Source: Zoroaster sp. YZ-2022 (lineage: Eukaryota; Echinodermata; Asteroidea; Forcipulatida; Zoroasteridae). From it: a stretch of 64,000 nt of DNA. Within the stretch, counting starts at the first letter, position 1. The number at the start of each line of letters is the position of its first letter. Position numbers and translations under genes: made by a program. The DNA lies in contig CM055835.1 in assembly GCA_029582265.1 (NCBI GenBank), forward strand, positions 11,897,498-11,961,497, read 5' to 3'. Below the pieces are notes generated by a model. It worked only from the letters and a program-made list of their open reading frames with translations. It ran no database searches and had not been told where the DNA came from. Below, piece after piece: positions 51,311 to 63,544 of this stretch.

Positions 51311-53894
51311 GAAAATTTGTATAATTTGTAAAAAGTATTGTACTTTTATTTCAAGATTTTGGCAAATTGTACTAATAAAATGTAAAAAAAAAAAAAAAAA
51401 TGACAAAGGGCAAGTCCTGCAATGTTTTCCCTTGAAATTGACATATTACACAATCTTTTTTTCCCACAAAAGCAAATTTAAAGAAAAGATTTCCAAGACT
51501 GTTCATATGAGAGTAAGACTTACCCCTTGTAATGTTTTAATTTGTTTCAAATTCACAGAAGAGGAGAGGGTTAAGAGAAGGATAAGAAGTCATCTACCAA
51601 TATCCACAAAATCATATACGAAACTGTTTTATTTAAAAACTGTATTTGGACATAAATATGTGACAAAATAAAATTGCAAGTGCTAGATACAATCATTTAT
51701 CTTCATGTAAAAACAATTTGTTTAATAATGTACGAGTAATTATGCAAAGCATCTACTAAATATATTTTAGCATAAGCTAGCATCTTGTGCAAAACAAAAT
51801 TCAAGCAAGAAGCATTCAATAGGCCTAAGTTTCAACATTTACTCCTTTTTACGAATTTAAAAATCAAACAATTTTAGAATTACTAGCAAATTCTTCAAAT
51901 TCATTTTTATATCACATTAAACATTACTTAATTTTATTCATTTGGATGATACAATCATTTATCTTCATGTAAAAACAATTTGCTGAATAAGGTACGAGTA
52001 ATTATTTAAATGCGTCTACTAAATATATTTTAGCATAAGCTAACATTTTTCCCAGCAAGAAGTATCAATACATTCAGTTTCTTCAGTATTTTTACTAATT
52101 TAAAATTCCAATAATTTTATAATTTTTATATCACATTAAATCATTACTTAATTTGATTCATTTGGATGATAGTAAATGATCACTAACTTAAATGGACAAT
52201 ATTGTCATGATCAGAGCAGACTTTCAACATGGCATGGAAATTGGTGTCCTAGTAAAAGATGAACAAAATAACTTGCTTATTTATGCAGCAGCATCAGTAA
52301 TATGACCTCATGTGGTGTATTATTTCACTCATCAAGTTAATTTAAAACTAGCACTCCGATTTCCATGCCCTGTTGATCATCATTAAATTTTCCCTAAAAA
52401 TTACCAAAGGTGTCACTCCTTAACCCTAACCCCTCTAGGTATTCTGGCTTGGAACCTTCCTTAATCCTCAAATCCTCCGGTGCACTTTTGAAAACATATT
52501 CAAAAAGAATCATGCATTTTCGTTGATCTTTCATTTTCAGCACTTATGGCCTGTACTTCTTGCCAGGTAGTAATTTTGTCCCATTTGAAGAGGTGAAAGT
52601 ACCAGTTTCCAAAAGTGATGAATTTAAAAAAGTGTCCTTTTGAGGATTTTGGAGGATATGGGGTAGTTAGGGTTAAGTACAAATAATGTTTAATTATAAC
52701 ATTGCGTGATCATTCTATCTAGTTCACTAAGTGCAATTTTATGAATTATTGGAGAAGTGGACTTTTCCCCTAAGATCACTAAGATCACTACAATCAAATT
52801 AATAAATTGCTGTTCCACAGTGCAGATTCGACAAGGATGTCAAGGTTGATCACCTCAGTTATTTTTACATGACCAAATGTGACAGTCTGTGAAAATGAAT
52901 CACAAGTCGCAAATTTGAAAAATTGTGATTGCTGTGTAGGTTATATATTTTATTGATTAAAATTTACATAAATTTCAATCAATAAAATATTAAACTCAAA
53001 TTTTTTTTTGTGAGTAAAGGTCGTTTCATTTCTATCATTTGTTTTCTTTTTGAATGGGAGATCTCACACACCTCTAACAAATACCAAATTAAATCTGATG
53101 GTGTACTCTTTCCAACCACATAGAAATCTAAATTTTTCAAATTTGCGACTTGTGACTCATTTTAACAGAGCGGGTCACAAATAAACTATAACATTGGTAA
53201 TGATGGCAAAACTATTACTAAGAATTTTTTTACTCTCTTTGAATAAATAAATAAATATATATCAAATAAATCAAACTGTGAATGTTTCAGCTTATTATGT
53301 TGTGTTGTTTACAAGAAAATAGTAAAATTACCTTCAGATATTTTCTTCTCGTACGAATGTGGATTTCAGGATCAAGTACTCTTTCCTAAATTTAAACTAA
53401 AAATAGTCTTTTCTTAAAAATGAAAGAACCTCAGAGAAAAATATATTTCTAATAAAGATTAAAACCATCATTAGCCAAGTAGTACATGAATATTTTAAGA
53501 AACTCACATGACTTCTTGTTTTTAAATTACATCAGATTTGACATTAAAGGGAAGATACATTAAGGCAAAAAACAAGTCTCAAGGTTCTACTCATTGGATG
53601 GCTTCCAAAAATCAGTGCAGTGATGCAACTTTTACTAATCATTTTTGCAAACAAGTGAAATATGTGACAGTTATTGGAACCAGATCAAATTTGCCAAAAA
53701 CAAAGTAGGGTTGGCTAAGAGGGGTCACAAATTGGACAAATATTCTTATGCTGTAAAAAGGTTTTTTTAACACAAAGCAATCAATCGAGCAATTTTGGCT
53801 GTAATTGGATATCGTTTCATAGCAAACAAAAAAACTAAAACTGCTGATGAGTGGCAGAGTGGGTGTGAGGTAATATGCACAGAGACCACAAACA
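51311..53894. other. AT-rich stretch without a supportable gene
   Basis: Contains a duplication of about 85 bp (51685-51775 and 51945-52035, sharing ACAATCATTTATCTTCATGTAAAAACAATTTG). At about 52890-52930 and 53125-53165 there is an inverted pair around CACAAGTCGCAAATTTGAAAAATT. No exon was recognised. Confidence 0.5.
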
Positions 53895-54159
53895 GGAGAC
53901 TTTTCTTTATGGCCTTATGTTGAATACTTATCTTTTCTCAATATTATAATATTACAGATCATGAACATAGCAAATTATTGTTTACCAGTCTACAACATAA
54001 TAATACATGTTATCAAACAAATTCTTTATCAAAAGCATCCTTTAAAAAATCAGGTAACTAAAAGCATCCTTTATCAATTCAGTAATAAGTACACCACTGC
54101 AAGCTTCTAATATTTAATTTTGCCGACATCGTCCTGGTAAGGTTAGTTTAAAGCAGGGC

Positions 54160-54470
54160 TACCACGTGCAGGTCCCAGGATACCAGCCCCGCGCCTTTCG
54201 GGTCTGGGCCCATCGTCCTACACAAAGTGTAGGCTTCCAGTCCACCCCGAAGGAAGCGCCCTACCTACTCAGCAACGGCCTTTCTGTACGATTGCAGAAA
54301 GGAGCTACTACTGTTCGTCGACCATTTGTGATCACACCGATACCACTGCTCCTATACCGGAGGTGCAGGCCCGATGCCCTTTAAGATCGACAGCCAGCTG
54401 AGACTGAGTTTACCCTGGCCAGGTAGTAGGACCCCATGCCTCGAATGCTATGTGTCCAGGCCCTTTCGCA
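54160..54470 (+). other. GC-rich block with conserved hairpins (possible structured RNA or element core)
   Basis: Contains the perfect stem CCTACAC-AAA-GTGTAGG (54217-54233), the 8-bp stem CCTTTCTG/CAGAAAGG (54279-54302), and a longer pairing between GCGCCTTTCGGG and CCCGAAGGAAGCGC around the first hairpin. All are kept in the second copy (about 56395-56700). No known ncRNA is recognised and no protein family is matched. Confidence 0.4.
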
Positions 54471-54476
54471 CCTGTA

Positions 54477-54990
54477 TCGCCGCACCACCCGTATCGCCGC
54501 ACCACGAATCGCCGCACCGTATCGCCGCACCTGCATCGCCGCACCACCTGTATCGCCGCACCACCTGTATCGCCGCACCACCTGTATCGCCGCACCACCT
54601 GTATCGCCACGCACCTGTATCGCCCGCACCACCTGTATCGCCGCACCACCTGTATCGCCGCACCACCTGTATCGCCGCACCACCTGTAATCGCCGCACCA
54701 CCTGTATCGCCGCACCTGTATCGCCGCACCACCTGTATCGCCGCACCACCTGTATCGCCGCACCACCTGTATCGCCGCACCACCTGAATCGCCGCACCAC
54801 CTGTATCGCCGCACCACCTGAATCGCCGCACCACCTGAATCGCCGCACCACCTGTATCGCCGCACCACCTGTATCGCCGCGCCACCTGAATCGCCGCGCC
54901 GCCCGTATCGCCGTATCGCCGCGTCGCCCGTGTCGCCCGTATCGCCCGAATCGCCGCGCCACCCGAATCGCCGCATCACCCGAATCGTCG
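54477..54990. repeat. 17-bp GC-rich minisatellite, copy 1
   Basis: About 30 units of TATCGCCGCACCACCTG with variants (AATCGCCG, TATCGCCGC). Seventeen is not a multiple of three, so long ORFs on both strands merely cycle the same peptides (R-R-T-T-C-I-A-A-P-P-V-S-P-H-H-L) and are not coding evidence. Confidence 0.93.
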
Positions 54991-56705
54991 CCAAACCCAA
55001 ATCGTCACCGAATTGGAATCAGCGCAATATTTTTAAGGATCCCACTTCCTGTGCGTGTGAGATTACTTGCAATGGTGTGCCAAAAAATATAATAACTTAG
55101 GCCTACTTTACATCACTTACAATCTTATTTACATAAAAATATGAAACTCAACATGGATTATACTTCCAGTCTGTCTCAGCTGTTGAAGACTCGGATGTTA
55201 CTTCTTCAAACAAAACAGCAAGGGTGGTAGGCCTTGGGAGGGTTGGTCTGCAAACTCCATCAGCTAATAATTGTTATAAAAGATTAGGGAATGGAAACCA
55301 ATAATTCAAGTTTATATTGCAGATCAAGATAATAGGTTAGCAAAATGTGATTTTCACATCTGCTGCTGAACTGAATTCATTTACTTGTGGTCCCCAGTAG
55401 AAGCCCACAGTTTTTTTAGAGATACAAAAAAAAATTTTAAATGGTCTAAATTTTGACCAAGATAATAGTGTTATTTAAAAAAAATTAATACATTTTTTAG
55501 TGACCTTGCGTACATCTTTGATCTGTGACTTAGATCTGTGATTTTGAGAGTGAAAATTTCGTCAAAAGGTTGATAGGCCTATACCTGCCAAGGTATGTTT
55601 AGTGCACTTTAAAAAAAAACACTGTCAAACCTTGCATGTAGTAAGTACATTTACAGGTCAAAATGGGTCGACTGTTTTTGACTGGTAAAAGCATTATCTT
55701 GTATTGTTGAGGGTGGTCAAAATGAAAATAAAAACCAGTCAAAAATACCCCTGTGTGCACATTTGGGTCAACAGGCAGTTGACTGGTTTTGACCACTATA
55801 GGTACTTGCCACTAAAGTTCAGCAAAGGCGGCATACATCCAGGGGATATATGGGTAGAATTTCGTATCCGACCACCACTTTTTCTCATTTAATATAACCA
55901 ATAATGTAATCTTACCTACCAAGTAAGGTGGAGAACATATGGATGAAGATGGAAATACTTCAAATTAGCCTATTCCAGGATATTTATTTCATGAAAAATC
56001 AGGCATTTGGGTATACAATGACTTCCTCAGTCATGTCAGTCTGATCTTGTGATCTCCCCCATTAGTGACCAACACGGTCATTGTAGATGCGCAGTGGCAA
56101 CTATAAGATCCGTCTATTTTCTGAAGGGGAGACTTTTCTTTATGGCCTTATGTTGAATACTTATCTTTTCTCAATATTATAATATTACAGATCATGAACA
56201 TAGCAAATTATTGTTTACCAGTCTACAACATAATAATACATGTTATCAAACAAATTCTTTATCAAAAGCATCCTTTAAAAAATCAGGTAACTAAAAGCAT
56301 CCTTTATCAATTCAGTAATAAGTACACCACTGCAAGCTTCTAATATTTAATTTTGCCGACATCATCCTGGTAAGGTTAGTTTAAAGCAGGGCTACCACGT
56401 GCAGGTCCCAGGATACCAGCCCCACGCGCCTTTCGGGTCTTTGGGCCCATCGTCCTACACAAAGTGTAGCTTTCGGTCCACCCCGAAGGGAGCGCCCTAC
56501 CTACTCAGCAACGGCCCTTTCTGTACGATTGCAGAAAGGGCTACTACTGTTCGTCGACCATTTGTGATCACACCATTACCACTGCTCCTATACCGGAGGT
56601 GCAGGCCCGATGCACCCCAAGATCGACAGCCAGCTGCAGACTGAGTTTACCCTGGCCAGTAGTAGGACCCACATGCCTCGAATGCTATGTGTCCAGGCCC
56701 CTTTC

Positions 56706-57260
56706 GCACCTGTATCGCCGCACCACCCGTATCGCCGCACCACCCGAATCGCCGCACCACCCGTATCGCCGCACCACCCGTATCGCCGCACCTCACGTAT
56801 CGCCGCACCACCTGTATCGCCGCACCACCTGTATCGCCGCACCACCTGTATCGACGACCACCTGTATCGCCCACCACCACCTGTATCGCCGGACCACCTG
56901 AATCGCCGCACCACCTGTATCGCCGCACCACCTGAATCGCCGCACCACCTGTATCGCCGCACCACCTGTATCGCCGCACCACCTGTATCGCCGCACCACC
57001 TGTATCGCCGCACCACCTGTATCGCCGCACCACCTGTATCGCCGCACCACCTGTATCGCCGCACCACCTGTATCGCCGCACCACCTGAATCGCCGCACCA
57101 CCTGAATCGCCGCGCCACCTGTATCGCCGCGCCACCTGTATCGCCGCGCCACCTGAATCGCCGCGCCGCCCGTATCGCCGCGTCGCCCGTATCGCCCGAA
57201 TCGCCGCGCCACCCGAATCGCCGCATCACCCGAATCGCCGCATCACCCGAATCGTCGCCA
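56706..57260. repeat. 17-bp GC-rich minisatellite, copy 2
   Basis: The same unit as 54477-54990, about 32 copies, in the second macro-repeat. The order of variant units differs in the interior but the right edge (CGAATCGTCGCCAAACCC) is shared. Confidence 0.93.
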
Positions 57261-58621
57261 AACCCAAATCGTCACCGAATTGGAATCAGCGCAATATTTT
57301 TAAGGATCCCACTTCCTGTGCGTGTGAGATTACTTGCAATGGTGTGCCAAAAAATATAATAACTTGGCCTACTTTACATCACCTTTCAATCTTATTTACA
57401 TAAAAATATGAAACTCAACATGGATTATACTTCCAGTCTGTCTCAGCTGTTGAAGACTCGGATGTTACTTCTTCAAACAAAACAGCAAGGGTGGTAGGCC
57501 TTGGGAGGGTTGGTCTGCAAACTCCATCAGCTAATAATTGTTATAAAAGATTAGGAATGGAAACCAATAATTCAAGTTTATATTGCAGATCAAGATAATA
57601 GGTTAAAAATGTGATTTTCACATCTGCTGCTGAACTGATTCATTTACTTATGGTCCCAGATAAAGCTCTGCCAGTTTTAGAGATACAAAAAAAATTTAAA
57701 TGGTCTAAATTTTGACCAAGATAATAGTGTTATTTAAAAAAAATTAATACATTTTTTAGTGACCTTGCGTACATCTTTGATCTGTGACTTAGATCTGTGA
57801 TTTTGAGAGTGAAAATTTCGTCAAAAGGTTGATAGGCCTATACCTGCAAGGTATGTTTAGTTAAAAAAAAAAACACTGTCAAACCTTGCATGTAGTAAGT
57901 ACATTTACAGGTCAAAATGGGTCGACTGTTTTGACTGGTAAAGCATTATCTTGTATTGTTGAGGGTGGTCAAAATGAAAATAAAAACCAGTCAAAAATAC
58001 CCTGTGTGCACATTTGGGGTCAACAGGCAGTTGACTGTTTTGACCACTATAGGTACTTGCCACTAAAGTTCAGCAAAGGCGGCATACATCCAGGGAGATA
58101 TGGGTAGAATTTCGTATCCGACCACCACTTTTTCTCATTTTAATATAACCAATAATGTAATCTTACCTACCCAGTAAGGTGGAGAACATATGGATGAAGA
58201 TGGAAATACTTCAAATTAGCCTATTCCAGGATATTTATTTCATGAAAAATCAGGCATTTGGGTATACAATGACTTCCTCAGTCATGTCAGTCTGATCTTG
58301 TGATCTCCCCCATTAGTGACCAACACGGTCATTGTAGATGCGCAGTGGCAACTATAAGATCCGTCTATTTTCTGAAGGGGAGACTTTTCTTTATGGCCTT
58401 ATGTTGAATACTTATCTTTTCTCAATATTATAATATTACAGATCATGAACATAGCAAATTATTGTTTACCAGTCTACAACATAATAATACATGTTATCAA
58501 ACAATTCTTTATCAAAAGCATCCTTTAAAAATCAGGTAACTAAGCATCCTTTATCAATTCAGTAATAAGTACACCTGCAAACTTCTAATATTTAATTTTG
58601 CCGACATCATCCTTGGTTTAA

Positions 58622-59121
58622 NNNNNNNNNNNNNNNNNNNNNNNNNNNNNNNNNNNNNNNNNNNNNNNNNNNNNNNNNNNNNNNNNNNNNNNNNNNNNNN
58701 NNNNNNNNNNNNNNNNNNNNNNNNNNNNNNNNNNNNNNNNNNNNNNNNNNNNNNNNNNNNNNNNNNNNNNNNNNNNNNNNNNNNNNNNNNNNNNNNNNNN
58801 NNNNNNNNNNNNNNNNNNNNNNNNNNNNNNNNNNNNNNNNNNNNNNNNNNNNNNNNNNNNNNNNNNNNNNNNNNNNNNNNNNNNNNNNNNNNNNNNNNNN
58901 NNNNNNNNNNNNNNNNNNNNNNNNNNNNNNNNNNNNNNNNNNNNNNNNNNNNNNNNNNNNNNNNNNNNNNNNNNNNNNNNNNNNNNNNNNNNNNNNNNNN
59001 NNNNNNNNNNNNNNNNNNNNNNNNNNNNNNNNNNNNNNNNNNNNNNNNNNNNNNNNNNNNNNNNNNNNNNNNNNNNNNNNNNNNNNNNNNNNNNNNNNNN
59101 NNNNNNNNNNNNNNNNNNNNN
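58622..59121. other. Assembly gap (500 N)
   Basis: Exactly 500 Ns directly inside the macro-tandem array, as expected where an assembler fails on long repeats. Confidence 0.99.
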
Positions 59122-60059
59122 TGTTTAAAAAATTTTTGCATTCGGGACATATTAAGATTTTTTGATTGGAAAAAAATATCATTTAAAATGGTCATTATGA
59201 AAAATACCCCAGGGGGGAATTTTAAAAAAACTGGTATTTTTTCCATAACAACTCATTTGATTTTATGGCAATTCAGGGTAGGATCTTTGGAAATTTAAAC
59301 CAATTTCAAAAATAGTTCCCGTTTTTTCGTGACACGGATCCAACATTTGTTGGGGCCACTGATCCCAGGAGTACAAAAGTGGCGGCACCTCTTATTCAAT
59401 CTAAAAGTTTATATGTTAAGAGTCTTACCGCTGATGGTGTTATAAGACCGGTCTGACTGTGAGCTATACCCAACGGTATACATATAGGCCCCTAATAGCA
59501 AAAGAGAAACGTCACCCCCTATATATATTTTGTTAAGTTGGCAATTATTATTAAATTAACATAATAAATATACAATAATGTTATGTGGGATGGTTGAAGT
59601 TGTGCCTGCCAATCAACTTCCAAATTTGCCACCAATTTTGTCTGTCGTGCGTTACACCATACACTTCATAATATATTCTTCATATTAAAAAAATTATATT
59701 AATTATAAAATGAAAATAATAAATATTTTTGCTGTTATGTATATATTCACTGTACTACTTAGTATACATTTCCAAAATGAGAATATTATGAAAACAATCG
59801 TTTACACACAAAGAATTTCAATAGAATCAATCAATCAAGATAATGGGACGCGTGTGAACAGGTGTTGGTAAAATCACCTCATAATAGGATGGAACCGACC
59901 GTGAAATTATTAAAGTTTCCATTTAACCGGAGAAGTGAAAACAACTATTGTTTATTTCTCATAATACAATCTATTGCAAACAGGTGTTCGTGGAGAGCTC
60001 ATCTAGTAAGTCAATAGCTCAATGATGGCAAACATATATTGACGCGTAGAGTCACCAAA
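59122..60059. other. Stretch without a supportable gene, left of the second Polinton
   Basis: AT-rich, no exon seen. The left end of the second Polinton may be in here, but I find no sequence matching the first element's termini. Confidence 0.4.
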
Positions 60060-60374
60060 TCACCATTTTTTAAAGAATTCGCAAGAGGGCGTGCAGTGAC
60101 AGAAATTATCAAGATTATTTCGCAAGAGGGTGTTATAGCATAATCTCGATGGAATAAAGTTATAATTTTTAGGCGGTAATTCGCAACCGATTGGCACTAT
60201 ACATGTAAATTCTTCCGCTGCTAAAAGACTCGAGTAGGGACCAGATTCTAAATAATTCAATATGGCGGTTGATTTTTTGCTACTGTTGCTACATTGTCTA
60301 ATTTTTAATAGCGTATGTTTTAATGGACCATATGGGATCCGTCGCGCCGTCTCCAAGTTATCGTGGTTCAGCAC
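60060..60374 (-). CDS. Hypothetical protein (104 aa), weak
   Basis: Starts MLNHDNLETARRIPYGPLKH and ends with a Cys-rich segment (N-F-C-H-C-T-P-S-C-E-F-F-K-K-W). A TATAAATA sequence lies about 30 bases upstream on the same strand. It sits at the truncated edge of the second Polinton and might be one of its genes or chance. No family recognised. Confidence 0.25.
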   Translation of the reverse strand: MLNHDNLETARRIPYGPLKHTLLKIRQCSNSSKKSTAILNYLESGPYSSLLAAEEFTCIVPIGCELPPKNYNFIPSRLCYNTLLRNNLDNFCHCTPSCEFFKKW

Positions 60375-60499
60375 GCCAGGCGCGCGTATAAATATCTAAC
60401 GAGTTTCAGTTTCTATAATTTTTTTTTTTTTTAATTCTTCATTGTGTATTGTCGAGGATGGAGAGGCTGGTTTTACCAACTAATATGTTAAGAGTTTAA

Positions 60500-61150
60500 T
60501 GGTGAATCTCGGTTTAATAATCCAATGAGTCTGGTTTCTTCGTTATTTAAAGCTTTTATTACTTCCGGTAGCCTATTTACCCATTCTCTAGATCTTGCAT
60601 TATTTACCATTTCTTGCGCGTATTGGAAAACAATCTCTCGGCCAAGGTTCTGTTTAATCGTTCCACGATGCCCCTGCGCTCTATGATTTCCGACCTCGCC
60701 TCTCTGTATCTTTACTACGCCTTTTACTCATTATGCTATTTACGCTCGCCATAAATTCTTTTCCCGGATCGACTATGAGGATTTTGGCCAAGTCAGCGAC
60801 TCCTTTGTAAATTTTTTCAACGCGTTACCGACTTGCGCGGTCTTGTCAATCAACGGTTCCCTTTTTACCTGCTACCTTCGTCGGAGATTGTTAATGTACT
60901 TGTAAACTTTTTACCGATTGTACGCCGTGAGTAATAAACAACAAATCAGCCTGATGGACCTCGTTTGGTTTTCTTAGAGAGCTTTCGCTGGTCGGCCTGG
61001 GGATGTATTTGGGGTATGGGAGATAAATCTGCCATAACGCTTGCTTTTCAACCACTGTCGAGTTGTACTTTCAGAAATTTTAGCTTCTTTTGGCTAATTT
61101 CTCAATCGCTCCTAGACCCTTCCAATATCCTTTCGGCTGTAATAAGCGTT
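60500..61150 (-). pseudogene. Integrase remnant of the second Polinton
   Basis: Several frames must be combined: N-A-Y-Y-S near 61140, K-P-N-E-V-H-Q-A-D-L-L-F near 60950, P-L-I-D-K-T-A near 60855, V-D-P-G-K-E-F-M near 60765, G-N-H-R-A-Q-G-I-V-E-R near 60690 and R-E-W-V-N-R-L-P near 60580. All three DDE residues are still readable, but frame breaks separate them and the C-terminal third is missing. Confidence 0.8.
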
Positions 61151-61219
61151 TTCAGTTTAATCTTGTACGCTTATCCATTTATTATTTATATTTTTTTATT
61201 GGGGAGAATTTATAATATT

Positions 61220-61438
61220 TTAGGTAAAATTCCTTGTTGAACCAACCACGTTTGGGTCATTAGCGCCGACCCGACCGTAGCTGTGAGCTTTAGACTGTCG
61301 CTTACATCTAGTTTTCCCAAATCGGCTGGTTTTTATTTTAAACACCTTTCTAGCAGCCATGATATAAATGACGGTTATAATTCCTACACCTCCGTGATAG
61401 GCTGCATTGACGATGCTGTTTGTATCTAGCGCAGACAT
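61220..61438 (-). pseudogene. 82-aa membrane protein homologue, copy 1, frame-broken
   Basis: Starts M-S-A-L-D-T-N-S-I-V-N-A-A-Y-H-G-G and continues to A-A-R-K-V-F-K-I-K. An A-run then shifts the frame; in the next frame the family pattern D-L-G-K-L-D and L-K-L-T-A-T resumes. Homologous to 40728-40976. Confidence 0.7.
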
Positions 61439-61534
61439 TTTATATTATAGACAATATTTTTTTTATTTTTTTAAAATCCATTTCTAGGTTTTGATGATAA
61501 TCGTCCTCTTTGAAAAATTCGTGGCTCAGATACA

Positions 61535-61732
61535 CTACAACTCCCATGCCCAAGGTGACGAATAAACCTCATTAGATTTTTTGTTTTGATTTTCGTAAAA
61601 ATCTTCGTAAGAATCTTCCGTACTTGTTTTAAACACTTTTCTAGCGACCATGCTATAAATAACGGCTATAATTCCTACAGCACATCCGTGATGGGCTGCA
61701 TTGACGATGTTGCTCGTATCTAACGCAGACAT
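61535..61732 (-). pseudogene. 82-aa membrane protein homologue, copy 2, truncated
   Basis: Starts M-S-A-L-D-T-S-N-I-V-N-A-A-H-H-G and diverges after V-A-R-K-V-F-K-T. In another frame a membrane helix-like stretch (T-L-G-M-G-V-V-V-Y-L-S) follows. It is a tandem duplicate of the copy at 61220-61438; both are preceded by the same ATTTTATATTATAG-type upstream sequence. Confidence 0.6.
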
Positions 61733-61744
61733 TTTATATTATAG

Positions 61745-63161
61745 GCAATATGTTTTACTCCATTTCGAATGGATCAACATCAACCAGTTTACATCAATCA
61801 AGGGTTGCGACTCAGATCGTTTAAACATTAAGCACGGAGTTCCTCAGGGTTCAATTCTTGGCCCACTCCTTTTTCTCCTCTATATTAATGATCTCCATTA
61901 CTCCTCCCCCATTTTATCTTTTACTTTGTTTGCTGATGATACAACTATTTTCTACTCTAGTCCTCAGCTCTCCTCCTTGATCAACACACTCAACATTGAA
62001 CTTACTCAGGTATCTTCATGGTTTAAGGCAAACAAACTTTCCATTAACCATGCTAAAACTAATTTTATCTTTTTCTCCAAGTCTTATCGTCCTGAAGACA
62101 TCGATTTGCCGCCGGTGATCATTGATGGTATTTCTATAACAAGAGTCTTCTCGGCTAAATTTCTTGGTATCATCATCGACCATAAACTTTCCTGGTCAGA
62201 ACATATCTCTTCTGTTAATAAGGTTATTTGTCGTAATTCTGGTGTCATTTCAAAGATCCGCCATTTCCTCCCTGCTTCATCGCTTGTTCTTCTTTATAAC
62301 ACTCTCATCTATCCTTATTTAAATTACTGTAACATTGTTTGGGCTTCTGTGAGTAATACGAAGATGTACTCCTTTATTCGTTTCACAAAAAGGGTTATTC
62401 GTATCTGTACTTTCTCTTCCCCAGAGAGCATTCAGCACCTCTTTTTCGCACAACTGCACACCTCACTATCGCCGACATTAATAAACTCCATACTGGGATT
62501 TTTATGTATAAGTTCACTCACAATCTTCTTCCCCAAGCTTTCTCTTCCTTCTTTACCTCAGTTCGAGACACCCATATCCACTCCACAAGATCCTGTACCA
62601 ATCTGTTTGTTCCATTCACTCGCACCTCTTATTCTATGAACACCATTCGTTTCCTTGGTACTCGTGTGTGGAATGCCATAGATGAAAATATCAGATCTCA
62701 GCGGTCCGTGGGTCTTTTTAAGCTTAAATACAAACGAGTCCTTATCTCTCATTATGCATCTTAGCTTCCTCTCCCAAATATACCTTTTCTTCCATTGCGT
62801 TCACATTATCCACATATCTAAATTTTGTTAGTCTGTTGTTTTTTGCTTAATAGCCTTTTGATATTTTTTCATTATTTTAATTGCCTCTGTCATCAGTATA
62901 TTTACTCTGTATCGTGTCAACTACCTATTGTCTTGTCTCTTGTCTGTCTGTCCTTTTTGTTTGTGTGTTTGTCTGTATGGCTGTTTTTTAACAAGCTTCT
63001 GCTTATATAAACAGCCCCCATGCTCTATTTAACTAATTAATTTTGCTATGAATTTAACATTTACTGCTTCATCGTTTAATGCACTCTTAATATAAAGTTT
63101 GTTAATTATTTTATGGAAGTATGGAAATAAATGTGATGATTGAATTGAATTGAATTGAATC
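61745..63161 (+). mobile_element. 5'-truncated non-LTR retrotransposon (CR1/jockey-superfamily-like LINE)
   Basis: The RT begins inside the palm domain: H-G-V-P-Q-G-S-I-L-G-P-L-L at about residue 45, F-A-D-D-T-T-I-F (catalytic box) at about 77, then N-H-A-K-T-N-F and F-L-G-I-I-I-D-H-K-L-S-W. The frame breaks near 62500 and ends with F-L-G-T-R-V-W-N-A-I-D. The 3' end is a short (GAATT)n tail at about 63140-63161, typical of CR1/L2-like LINEs. 5' truncation and a 3' microsatellite show target-primed insertion into the second Polinton between two of its genes. Confidence 0.85.
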
Positions 63162-63220
63162 TTTGTCTCGTGATGGTGAAACAGTTTTTACGGGTTCTGG
63201 GGCTGATTGCGCGGCAATTT

Positions 63221-63520
63221 CTACGGGCTTTTTTTTTGGTCAGAGTTTAGCGCCTTGTAGATAAAATATGCAATGCCTCCAACGACCGCTACTCCCAGAC
63301 CGATGTAAAGCGCGTTTACTCCGTCGCTTTCTTCTTTCGCACTCGAAGATGTGTTTGGCTCGACAGCGTCGTCGATGGCTTTCTTTTTTAAACTTGTTTT
63401 TTTCTTTTTATTAAATTCCGCGAGTCTTTTACCAGCCGCGACTCTGTTCGGATTTTTTATTTTAGTCGGTGTTTTTGTTACCTGGTTTACGGGCGTCTCC
63501 TCCGTTTTCTCTCGCTCCAT
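63221..63520 (-). CDS. KNPNRVAAGK-type membrane protein of the second Polinton (99 aa)
   Basis: An open frame: Thr/Lys-rich start, K-N-P-N-R-V-A-A-G-K-R-L-A-E-F-N, a poly-Lys stretch, then one transmembrane helix (ALYIGLGVAVVGGIAYFIY) and a short charged tail. Homologous to 40325-40696 in layout and motif. It is the only gene of the second element in this window whose frame is intact. Confidence 0.7.
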   Translation of the reverse strand: MEREKTEETPVNQVTKTPTKIKNPNRVAAGKRLAEFNKKKKTSLKKKAIDDAVEPNTSSSAKEESDGVNALYIGLGVAVVGGIAYFIYKALNSDQKKSP

Positions 63521-63544
63521 CGTCTTTATAATCTAGACAAGAAT

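Larger units (their letters stand above)
53895..58621. repeat. 2.24-kb macro-tandem repeat (two full copies and a third cut by the gap)
   Basis: Copies start at 53895, 56128 and 58379 (all GGAGACTTTTCTTTATGGCC), giving periods of 2233 and 2251 bp. Each full copy has an AT-rich flank, a GC-rich structured block (54160-54470; 56395-56700), a 17-bp minisatellite, and a common 3' part. The copies are close but differ by many one-base indels. The third copy runs into the 500-N gap at 58622, so the array is likely longer. Confidence 0.92.

Noticed and set aside
54477..54990. Resemblance to a CRISPR array
   Set aside because: Units are contiguous 17-mers with no unique spacers, in a eukaryotic genome.
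54374..55092. Several long Arg/His/Pro- or Arg/Gly/Cys-rich frames on both strands
   Set aside because: They are the cycling translation of the 17-bp minisatellite and appear on both strands at once; the same holds at 56588-57359.
60060..60374. Cys-rich end of the 104-aa frame as a degenerin/ASIC channel fragment
   Set aside because: The C-x-C-x3-C pattern alone is too short; no membrane helices or other channel motifs are present.
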